The notes beneath the pieces are model-generated. The model ran no database searches. It was not told the DNA's origin and was given only the letters and a program-made list of their open reading frames with translations. Positions 47,065 to 54,913 of a DNA stretch of 64,000 nt are shown one piece after another. The DNA is taken from the NCBI GenBank assembly GCA_947627665.1, contig CANQWX010000001.1, positions 1 through 64,000 of the forward strand, given 5' to 3'. The DNA comes from an uncultured Clostridia bacterium (GTDB taxonomy: Bacteria > Bacillota > Clostridia > Christensenellales > Borkfalkiaceae). Every line of letters starts with the position of its first letter. Within the stretch, counting starts at the first letter, position 1. The position numbers and the translations under genes were made by a program.

Positions 47065-47787
47065 ATGAAGGTCATCATCACCAAGGACTATGAGGAAATG
47101 AGCGCGAAGGCATTCGAGCTGATGAAGCAGGTCGTCACCGAAAATCCCTCCGCCGTGCTGGGGCTTGCCACGGGCAGCACGCCGCTCGGGCTGTACGAAA
47201 GAATGGCGGAGGACCACAAAAAGAACGGCACGTCCTACAAACAGGTCAAGACGGTCAATCTCGACGAGTACGAGGGGCTGGATATTTCGAGCGACCAGAG
47301 CTACGTCTATTTCATGCGCGAAAATCTCTTCCGCCATCTCGACATCCGTCCCGCGAACACCAACATCGAGAACGGGAAGGCGCAGGACCCCGAGGCGGAA
47401 TGCGCCCGCTACAACGCCCTTCTCGAGAGCATGCGGCAGGATATCCAGGTGCTCGGCATCGGCTCCAACGGGCATATCGCCTTCAACGAACCGGGCACGC
47501 CCTTCGACGCGGAGACACACGTCGTCGACCTCACCGAGAGCACGATACGGGACAACTCCCGCCTCTTCGCGCGCATCGAGGACGTCCCCCGCCGCGCCTT
47601 TACGATGGGGCCGAAAAATATCATGAACGCGCGCAGGATCCTCATCCTCGCCAGCGGCGCGAACAAGGCGAAGGCGGTCTTGGGGCTTGTCAAGGGCGAG
47701 GTCACCGAACAGCTGCCCGCCAGCGTGCTGCAACGCCACCCCGACTGCACCCTCGTGTGCGACGAAGCCGCGGCTTCCCTTCTCTGA
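47065..47787 (+). CDS. nagB: Glucosamine-6-phosphate deaminase
   Basis: LGLATGSTPLGLYERM...VNLDEYEGL...GIGSNGHIAFNEPGTPF. Confidence 0.97.
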   Translation: MKVIITKDYEEMSAKAFELMKQVVTENPSAVLGLATGSTPLGLYERMAEDHKKNGTSYKQVKTVNLDEYEGLDISSDQSYVYFMRENLFRHLDIRPANTNIENGKAQDPEAECARYNALLESMRQDIQVLGIGSNGHIAFNEPGTPFDAETHVVDLTESTIRDNSRLFARIEDVPRRAFTMGPKNIMNARRILILASGANKAKAVLGLVKGEVTEQLPASVLQRHPDCTLVCDEAAASLL

Positions 47788-47791
47788 GAAT

Positions 47792-48946
47792 ATGAAATAT
47801 TTTGAAAATGTCCCCGTCTATCTCCACGGGACGGGGATCGTAAAGAGCAGCGTGCGTTTCGGCGAAAGGATCGTTTCCTTCTCGGAAGGGGAGGAAAAGA
47901 TCGCCCTGCCCGAGGGAGCGGTCGTGCTCCCCGGATTTGTCGACGAACACATCCACGGCGCGGGCGGCGCAGACGCCATGGACGGCACCGCGGCGGCGCT
48001 CACGACCATCTCGCAGACGCTCGTCAGGGAGGGGACCACCTCCTTCCTTGCGACCACCATGACCCAATCGCCCCAGAATATCGTGCGGGCGCTTACGGCC
48101 GTACGGGAAAAATGCGCGGCGGATAGCAAAAAAGACCGCCCGACGGGCGCCCGTCTTTTGGGCGCGCACCTCGAAGGGCCGTTCATCTCGGCGGCGCACA
48201 AGGGGGCGCAGCCGCTCGGATACGTCGCCGCGCCCTCCATCGAAACGTTTGAAGCATATCAGGCCGCGAGCGGCGGGAACATCCGCATCGTCACCCTTGC
48301 GCCCGAGGAAGCGGGGGCGGAGGCGCTCATATCCCGCCTCACCGCGTCGGGCGTGGTGGTTTCCCTCGGACATACGGGCGCGAAATACGCGGACGTCGCG
48401 CGGGCGGTTTCCCTCGGCGCGCGGCACGTCACCCACACCTACAACGCGCAGTCGCCCCTCCACCACCGCGAGATCGGCACCGTGGGCAGCGCCCTCCTCA
48501 TGGACGAACTTGACTGCGAACTCATCGCCGATACCATCCACGTCAGCGAGCCAGCCATACGGCTGCTCGTAAAATGCAAGACGCCCGCCCGCATCCTTCT
48601 CATCACCGACGCCATCCGCGCAAAGGGGCTTGGGGACGGGGAGAGCGAACTCGGCGGGCAAAAGGTGTACGTCAAGGGCGGCGAGGCAAGGCTCGAAGAC
48701 GGCACCCTCGCGGGCAGCGTGCTCCAAATGAACCGCGCCGTGCAGAACATGGTGGAAAAGGCGGGGCTGTCCCTGCCCGAGGCGGTGGACTGCGCCTCGC
48801 TCTTGCCCGCAAAGGCGCTCGGCCTTTCGGGAGAGCTTGGCAGCGTCGCCCCCGGCAAGCGGGCGGACTTCACCGTTTTAAGTCCCGCGTTCGACGTCCT
48901 CATGACGGTCGTCGGCGGCGAGATCGTCTACCGTCATGCGTTATAA
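47792..48946 (+). CDS. nagA: N-acetylglucosamine-6-phosphate deacetylase
   Basis: PGFVDEHIHGAGGADAMDG...GAHLEGPFIS...GHTGAKYADV...THTYNAQSPLHHRE. Confidence 0.97.
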   Translation: MKYFENVPVYLHGTGIVKSSVRFGERIVSFSEGEEKIALPEGAVVLPGFVDEHIHGAGGADAMDGTAAALTTISQTLVREGTTSFLATTMTQSPQNIVRALTAVREKCAADSKKDRPTGARLLGAHLEGPFISAAHKGAQPLGYVAAPSIETFEAYQAASGGNIRIVTLAPEEAGAEALISRLTASGVVVSLGHTGAKYADVARAVSLGARHVTHTYNAQSPLHHREIGTVGSALLMDELDCELIADTIHVSEPAIRLLVKCKTPARILLITDAIRAKGLGDGESELGGQKVYVKGGEARLEDGTLAGSVLQMNRAVQNMVEKAGLSLPEAVDCASLLPAKALGLSGELGSVAPGKRADFTVLSPAFDVLMTVVGGEIVYRHAL

Positions 48947-49778
48947 GCTCGAAAACGACGCCATGAGCGTCATGATCGACGCGCTCGGCGCGGAACCTGT
49001 CAGCCTGGTATTCCGCGGCAGAGAGCGGCTCTGGCAGAACGCAAACGGCAGCTGGGCGGGACATGCGCCCGTCCTCTTTCCCGTCTGCGGGAATTGCGCG
49101 GTGGACGTCGGCGGCGTGCATTACCGCCTGCCCCGCCACGGATTTGCCCGCAGAATGAACTTTGCGCTCAAAGCGCAGACGGAGCGTTGCCTCTCGCTCG
49201 TGCTGCACTCGGACGGGGAAACGCTGCGGCAATTCCCGTTCGCGTTCGTCCTTACCGTGACTTACCGCTTGGAGGGGGACAGCCTGCTCATCGGCTACGA
49301 GGCGGAAAACCCCGCGGAGGAGCCGCTGTACTTTTCGTGGGGCGGGCACCTTTCGCACGCGCTCTTTGCCCCGTTTTCGCGGCACGTCCTGCGTTTTGCG
49401 GAGCGGGAGGAGCTGATCGCCGCGCTGCACGACGGCGAGGGCAGGCTCACGGGCGAAAGAAAACTGCTCGGCACGGGGCGGGAACTTCCGCTCTCTCAGG
49501 AGGCGCTCAACGGCAACACCCTCATTTTCAAGCCAAGATCGCGCGAGGTCACCCTCTGCGAGGGGGAAAAGCCGCTCGCAAAGGTCGGATTCGCGGACTT
49601 TGACTACCTGCTTTTATGGCGGCCCGCGGGGGCGGACATGCTCTGCGTCGAACCGTGGGGCAACCTGCCCGACCGCGCGGGGGAGTTCCTTCCCTTCCCG
49701 CAGAAGAGGGGGGTGCGCGTCCTGGCGGGCGGGGAAAGCGTTTCCGCGCTGCAAAAAATCACCTATTACGAGGTCTGA
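48936..49778 (+). CDS. Aldose 1-epimerase family protein
   Basis: GAEPVSLVFRGRERLWQ...APVLFPVCGN; RLPRHGFARRM. Confidence 0.88.
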   Translation: MRYKLENDAMSVMIDALGAEPVSLVFRGRERLWQNANGSWAGHAPVLFPVCGNCAVDVGGVHYRLPRHGFARRMNFALKAQTERCLSLVLHSDGETLRQFPFAFVLTVTYRLEGDSLLIGYEAENPAEEPLYFSWGGHLSHALFAPFSRHVLRFAEREELIAALHDGEGRLTGERKLLGTGRELPLSQEALNGNTLIFKPRSREVTLCEGEKPLAKVGFADFDYLLLWRPAGADMLCVEPWGNLPDRAGEFLPFPQKRGVRVLAGGESVSALQKITYYEV

Positions 49779-49780
49779 AT

Positions 49781-51952
49781 ATGATCACCTACGACCCGAA
49801 AACACGCACCTTTTTCCTGCACGGGAGGTCCTTTTCCTGCGCGCTTTGGGTGCATCCCGCGGGGTATCTCGTCGGCCTGCACTTCGGCGGAAGCGCGGGG
49901 GAGGACGATCTCGGCTATCTCGACCCCTCGCCGCGGGAGCTGAGCTTTTCGCCCATTCCGCCCGATGTGGAAAATTATTTTTCGCTCGACGTCGCGGGCA
50001 GCGAATACGGCAGCTTCGGGCAGGGGGATTTCCGCACGCCCTCCGTGCTGATCGCGCGGGAGGACGGCATGCGGGCGAGCAGGTTCCTCTACCGCTCGCA
50101 TGAAATTTACGACGGCGCGCCCGACCTGGGGGCTTTGCCTGCCGCGCGCGGCGGAAAGACCCTTTCGATCGTTCTCGGGGATGCCCTGTCCGCCGCCGAG
50201 ATCCGCCTGAATTACATCCTGTATGAAGACTTAGACGTTCTGGTGCGCAATGCGGAGATCGTCAACCGCGGCAATTCGCCCATGTTCCTCTTGCGCGCCT
50301 ATTCCTTCTGCCTCGACCTCGCGGCGGGGGAGTACGACGTGCTGCGCCTGCACGGGCGGCACAACATGGAGCGCACGCCCGAGCGCACGCCGTTGGGACA
50401 CGGCAGCGTGAAGATCGGCTCGCCGCGCGGCGCCTCTTCCCATCAGATGAATCCCTTCCTCGCCCTTTTAGAGCGGGAAACGGGGGAGGACCGCGGCGTC
50501 TGTATCGGCTTCGAGCTATTGTACAGCGGCTCGTGGACGCTCGAGGCGGAACAGTCGCAGATAGGCTCCGTCCGCGTGAGCGGCGGGATCGGCGACCTGA
50601 ACTTCTGCTGGGAACTCAAAGCGGGCGAAAAATTCGTGACGCCCGAGGTCGCCATCTGCTATTCGGAGGAGGGGCTTGGGGGGATGTCGCGCGGCTTTGC
50701 GGACTTTTTGCGCGGACACGTCCTGCCCGAAAAAGAGGTGTTTAAGCCCCGCCCCGTGCTCATCAACAACTGGGAGGCGACTTACTTTGATTTCGACCGT
50801 GAAAAGCTCTGCGCGATCGCGGACGCGGCCGCGCCGCTCGGCATCGATACCTTCGTCCTCGACGACGGCTGGTTCGGCGCACGGAACGACGATCATACCT
50901 CGCTCGGCGATTGGTCCGTCAATGAGAAAAAACTTGCCGGCGGGCTTGCCCCCGTCATCGAACATTGCAAGAAGCGCGGCTTAAAGTTCGGGCTTTGGTT
51001 CGAACCCGAGATGATCTCCGAGGACAGCGCGCTCTACCGCGCCCACCCCGATTGGGCGGTCGGGCGGGCGGACGCGCCCCGCTGCAAGAGCCGCCACCAA
51101 TATGTGCTCGACATGACCCGCCAAGAGGTGACCGACTATCTCTTCGCGCGGATGAGCGATATTTTGGGGGGATACGAGATCTCCTATGTCAAGTGGGACA
51201 TGAACCGCCACATCAGCGAGTTCTATTCCGCCGCGCTCCCCGCAGAGCGGCAGGGGGAATTTGCCCACCGCTACATTTTGGGCGTTTACGGCCTGATCAG
51301 AAGGTTGCAGGCGGCGTTCCCGTCCGTCTTTTTCGAGGGCTGCTCGGGGGGCGGCGGACGGTTCGACGGGGGCATGCTCGCCTTCTTCCCGCAGTTCTGG
51401 ACGAGCGACGACACCGACGCCTACGAGCGCGCCAAGATCCAGTGGGGCACCTCCTACGGCTATCCGCTCTCCGCCATGAGCTGCCACGTTTCCTCCTGTC
51501 CCAACCACCAGACGGGCAGAACGGTCCCCTTCGCCTCGCGCGGGGCGATTGCCTCTCTCGGCGCCACGGGCTACGAGCTTGATTTGGGGCGTCTGAGCGC
51601 GGAGGAAAGGACGCAGGTCAAGGAGCAGATCGCAAATTACCGCGCGATCGAACCGCTCATCCTGCGCGGCGATCTGTACCGCATTTCCGACCCGTACCGC
51701 GAAAACCGCTTCTGCGTTGCCGTCGTGAGCAAGGACAAGACCCGCGCCTATGTCGTGGGCATGTGCGTCCATGCCGTGGCGGGCGATTTCGACAGGCGGA
51801 TCCGCCTCAAAGGGCTATGCGCCCAAAAGCATTACAGGGTGGAGGAGTCGGGGCTTACCCTCCGCGGCGACACCCTGATGAACGTCGGGCTGCTCCTGCC
51901 GCGCCTTCCCGATTTCGGGAGCTGGGTCTGGCATCTGCAAGAAACATCTTGA
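49781..51952 (+). CDS. Alpha-galactosidase, GH36
   Basis: FVLDDGWFGARNDDHTSLGDW...LKFGLWFEPEMIS...YVKWDMNRHISEFYS...FEGCSGGGGRFD. Confidence 0.94.
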   Translation: MITYDPKTRTFFLHGRSFSCALWVHPAGYLVGLHFGGSAGEDDLGYLDPSPRELSFSPIPPDVENYFSLDVAGSEYGSFGQGDFRTPSVLIAREDGMRASRFLYRSHEIYDGAPDLGALPAARGGKTLSIVLGDALSAAEIRLNYILYEDLDVLVRNAEIVNRGNSPMFLLRAYSFCLDLAAGEYDVLRLHGRHNMERTPERTPLGHGSVKIGSPRGASSHQMNPFLALLERETGEDRGVCIGFELLYSGSWTLEAEQSQIGSVRVSGGIGDLNFCWELKAGEKFVTPEVAICYSEEGLGGMSRGFADFLRGHVLPEKEVFKPRPVLINNWEATYFDFDREKLCAIADAAAPLGIDTFVLDDGWFGARNDDHTSLGDWSVNEKKLAGGLAPVIEHCKKRGLKFGLWFEPEMISEDSALYRAHPDWAVGRADAPRCKSRHQYVLDMTRQEVTDYLFARMSDILGGYEISYVKWDMNRHISEFYSAALPAERQGEFAHRYILGVYGLIRRLQAAFPSVFFEGCSGGGGRFDGGMLAFFPQFWTSDDTDAYERAKIQWGTSYGYPLSAMSCHVSSCPNHQTGRTVPFASRGAIASLGATGYELDLGRLSAEERTQVKEQIANYRAIEPLILRGDLYRISDPYRENRFCVAVVSKDKTRAYVVGMCVHAVAGDFDRRIRLKGLCAQKHYRVEESGLTLRGDTLMNVGLLLPRLPDFGSWVWHLQETS

Positions 51953-51976
51953 CAAAATTTTCCGTTGTGATATAAT
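51949..51976 (+). promoter_or_regulatory. Promoter TTGACA-16-TATAAT for rubrerythrin
   Basis: -35 hexamer contains the GH36 stop codon TGA. Confidence 0.75.
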
Positions 51977-52006
51977 AAAAATATCTTAAACCAAAGGAGA
52001 AGGATT

Positions 52007-52549
52007 ATGGCGGAAAACAAATATGCTGGCACGCAGACCGAAAAGAATTTGCAGGCGGCGTTTGCGGGAGAATCGCAGGCGCGCAACAAGTACACCTACT
52101 TTGCCTCCGTGGCAAAGAAGGAGGGCTACGAGCAGATGTCCGCGCTCTTTTTGAAGACGGCGGACAACGAAAAGGAGCACGCGAAACTCTGGCTCAAAGA
52201 GCTTTGCGGCATCGGCGACACCGCAGCCAACTTGAAGGAAGCGGCGGACGGCGAAAACTACGAGTGGACGGACATGTACGAGGGCTTTGCCAAGACCGCC
52301 GAGGAAGAGGGCTTTCACGCGCTCGCGGTCAAGTTCCGCATGGTCGCCGCCATCGAAAAGCACCATGAGGAGCGCTACCGCGCGCTGCTCCACAACCTCG
52401 AGACCGCGCAGGTATTCGAAAAGAGCGAGGTAAAGGTCTGGGAATGCCGTAACTGCGGACACATCGTCGTCGGCACCAAGGCGCCCGAGATCTGCCCCGT
52501 CTGCGCCCACCCGCAGAGCTTTTTCGAAGTTTCCGCCCAAAATTATTGA
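52007..52549 (+). CDS. rbr: Rubrerythrin
   Basis: Ferritin-like domain with C-terminal rubredoxin-like [28 protein letters not shown]. Confidence 0.95.
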   Translation: MAENKYAGTQTEKNLQAAFAGESQARNKYTYFASVAKKEGYEQMSALFLKTADNEKEHAKLWLKELCGIGDTAANLKEAADGENYEWTDMYEGFAKTAEEEGFHALAVKFRMVAAIEKHHEERYRALLHNLETAQVFEKSEVKVWECRNCGHIVVGTKAPEICPVCAHPQSFFEVSAQNY

Positions 52550-52589
52550 GGCAGAGAGCGGTAAAGCAGAGAAAGAAAGCATAAAAGAA

Positions 52590-52625
52590 CGCCCGCCCGC
52601 GGCACAGCCGCGGGCGGGCGCTTTT
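52590..52625 (+). terminator. Rho-independent terminator after rubrerythrin
   Basis: CGCCCGCCCGCGGCACAGCCGCGGGCGGGCGCTTTTG. Confidence 0.8.
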
Positions 52626-52677
52626 GCGTATTGGCTCGAGAGAAACCGCAAAAAAAATGCCCGCACGAAGCGGACAT

Positions 52678-52875
52678 TTATTCCACATATTCAATAATAT
52701 CTTCCACTCTGCATTGCAGAATTTTGCACAGGTCGTTGATCTTCGCGGTCGTGATCCCGCCGCCCTTCTTCATGCGGTCGATCGTCGCACTGCTGATGTT
52801 GTGCTTGACGATGAGCGTATAGGTGCTCTCTCCCTTCGCCCGCAAAGTTTTCCAAAACGGCGCGTAACTTATCAT
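52678..52875 (-). CDS. Small XRE/Cro-type HTH regulator
   Basis: MISYAPFWKTLRAKGESTYTLIVKHNISSATIDRMKKGGGITTAKINDLCKILQCRVEDIIEYVE; track start trimmed. Confidence 0.88.
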   Translation of the reverse strand: MISYAPFWKTLRAKGESTYTLIVKHNISSATIDRMKKGGGITTAKINDLCKILQCRVEDIIEYVE

Positions 52876-52881
52876 AAATTT

Positions 52882-52932
52882 ATTATAGTATGCCGTCATT
52901 TTCTTGACAATAGTCATAAAAATGACTATAAT
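52882..52932. promoter_or_regulatory. Overlapping divergent promoters with perfect operator palindrome
   Basis: Plus: TTGACA(52904)-17-TATAAT(52927). Minus: TTGTCA(52905-52910)-17-TATAAT(52882-52887). Palindrome ATAGTCAT-AAAA-ATGACTAT at 52910-52929. Confidence 0.85.
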
Positions 52933-52972
52933 CTTTTTATGCACCCCGCCGTGGGAAACATAGGAGAAAATC

Positions 52973-53998
52973 ATGTTAGCCAAATTGAAAAATTGCATTG
53001 GGAGCAAATTCGGTAGGCTCCAAGAACTCATTGTGAGCCATAAGATCGTTGTGGCAGTTCTTGTTCTTTTTGCGATCGCCTTTGCAATATTGATCATCGT
53101 GACCGCAACGGCTCCCGATCCCAACCGTCTGCTCTACACCGAAAAAGCAGACGGCACGTTAGAAGTGGAGGGGATCAAAAATACCTATCGGGACGGTTGG
53201 TTTTGTAAATATCGTTTGGCGGTGCCCGAAAGTGTAAAAGGAAAGCAGGTGACTTCGGTTGCCCGTCTTGATTCGGCAAAATTGCAGGAGATCATTCTGC
53301 CCGATAGCGTCACGGAGATCAAGGCGGAAGCGTTCGCGGGCTGTAGTTCGCTCAAGGAAATCACTTTGGGAAGCAATTTGCAAACGGTTGGCGACGGAGC
53401 TTGGAAAAACTGCCCGTCCCTGTCTAAGATAACAATCCCGCAAAGCGTTCGGGTGTTCGGCAAAGCTGTTTTCGACGGCACGCCGATCGAGTTTCATACA
53501 GCCGAAGGGTTGAATTATGTCGGAAACGAAGAAAATCCATACCTGGTGCTCATCGGCGCGAAAGATGCCTCGCTCGGTAAGGTGCGGGTGCATGAGAACG
53601 CCAAGGTGGCCGCACGGGCCTGTTTCGAAGGGAGCGGCATTGCCGAGGCCGACACAGGCGATCTGACCTGTTTGCCGGAGAGAATGTTTGCGGGTTGCAA
53701 CGCTCTCAAACGGGCGGATATTTCCGCCGCCATAGAACTGGGGGCAAATTGCTTTGAAAAATGCGCGGGTCTGACGGAAATTGATTTTTGCGAAAAATTG
53801 GCTGTCATCGGGGACAGGGCGTTTTTGGGTTGCGACGGGTTGAAAGAAGTGCATTTTGAAGACCCGAGCGGGTGGAAGGTTTCGCAAAACCATGATATGT
53901 CGGGTGCAGAAACGGTTTCGGGGCTGGAAGATCCCGAGTTCGCCGCAAGGGCTTTGACGGATATTTATGTGGATCATGCTTGGAAACGCGAGGGATAA
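52973..53998 (+). CDS. Membrane-anchored BspA-type leucine-rich repeat protein
   Basis: N-terminal TM then LPDSVTEIKAEAFAGCSSLKEITLGSN-type LRR_5 repeats. Confidence 0.88.
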   Translation: MLAKLKNCIGSKFGRLQELIVSHKIVVAVLVLFAIAFAILIIVTATAPDPNRLLYTEKADGTLEVEGIKNTYRDGWFCKYRLAVPESVKGKQVTSVARLDSAKLQEIILPDSVTEIKAEAFAGCSSLKEITLGSNLQTVGDGAWKNCPSLSKITIPQSVRVFGKAVFDGTPIEFHTAEGLNYVGNEENPYLVLIGAKDASLGKVRVHENAKVAARACFEGSGIAEADTGDLTCLPERMFAGCNALKRADISAAIELGANCFEKCAGLTEIDFCEKLAVIGDRAFLGCDGLKEVHFEDPSGWKVSQNHDMSGAETVSGLEDPEFAARALTDIYVDHAWKREG

Positions 53999-54087
53999 AA
54001 AGCGCGCGCCGTTTGCCGGCCTCTGCGTTCTTCCGCGGAATAAAAACAAAAAGGCGGGGTACTCCCGCCTTTTCGCATGTCTGAACG

Positions 54088-54633
54088 CTATTTCAGCAAA
54101 CAGAAGGTATCTTTGAGGGGCTTGCGCTTCTTGGGGCGCACTTCGTAGCCCTCGGCGGGATAGCCCACCGCCACCACATGCGGAATGTGCACGTCCTTCT
54201 TAAAGCCCAAAAGGGCGCGCAGTTTGTCCTCGTCGCGGCCGCCCAAAATGCAGGTGCCGAGGCCTGCCGCCTCCGCCGCTAAGACGAGATGCGCGGTCAG
54301 CAGCCCTAAGTCGTTTTTGACGTAGGGGTTTTCCTTGAAAATTTCGCCCATTTTCATCATGCCGCCGCTCTTGTCCTGCGCGACGACGATGAGCGCCTGC
54401 GCCTTGGAGGCGAATTTGTTCATACCCATCGGCTGAACGGCTTTGACGAATTCGGCTCTCTTCTCTCCCATCACGGCGATGAGCTGCCACGGCTGGGCGT
54501 TCACGGCGGAGGGGGAGAGCAGCGCAAGTCCGCAGATCTTTCGGATGAGTTCTTCTTCGACGGGCTTGTCGGAAAATTCGCGGCAGCTCTGGCGGTGCAG
54601 ATACAAAGTTTCGATGTCGTTGAGATCCATCAT
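54088..54633 (-). CDS. Nitroreductase family protein
   Basis: HRQSCREFSDKPVEEELIRKICGLALLSPSAVNAQPW; start trimmed to 54633. Confidence 0.9.
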   Translation of the reverse strand: MMDLNDIETLYLHRQSCREFSDKPVEEELIRKICGLALLSPSAVNAQPWQLIAVMGEKRAEFVKAVQPMGMNKFASKAQALIVVAQDKSGGMMKMGEIFKENPYVKNDLGLLTAHLVLAAEAAGLGTCILGGRDEDKLRALLGFKKDVHIPHVVAVGYPAEGYEVRPKKRKPLKDTFCLLK

Positions 54634-54654
54634 TTTCCTTCCGGTTATGGTTTT

Positions 54655-54913
54655 TTGATTTGGTAGGGGTGTGGCGTGCTCTGAAAAATGCCCACCCCCT
54701 GAATCCCCCTCCGCAGGAGGGGGTCCCATTGCCCTCTCCGTAGGGTGGAGGCGGCGCCATGCCCTCTCCTTAGGAGAGGGGTAGGGGTGTGGGGCGCTTG
54801 CTGTCCCTTTTAGGGAAAGTGGCATGAGCGGAGCGAATGCCGAAAGGGTTCTCGGAGAACCCCTCAGGCTCGGCTATCGCCTCGCCAGCTCCCCTGCAAG
54901 GGGCGCCAAGTCG
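54655..54913. repeat. Composite palindromic repeat region R6
   Basis: CCCCCTCCGCAGGAGGGGG, CCCTCTCC..GGAGAGGG and CCCCTCAG..CTCCCCTGCAAGGGGCGCCAAG modules. Confidence 0.75.
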
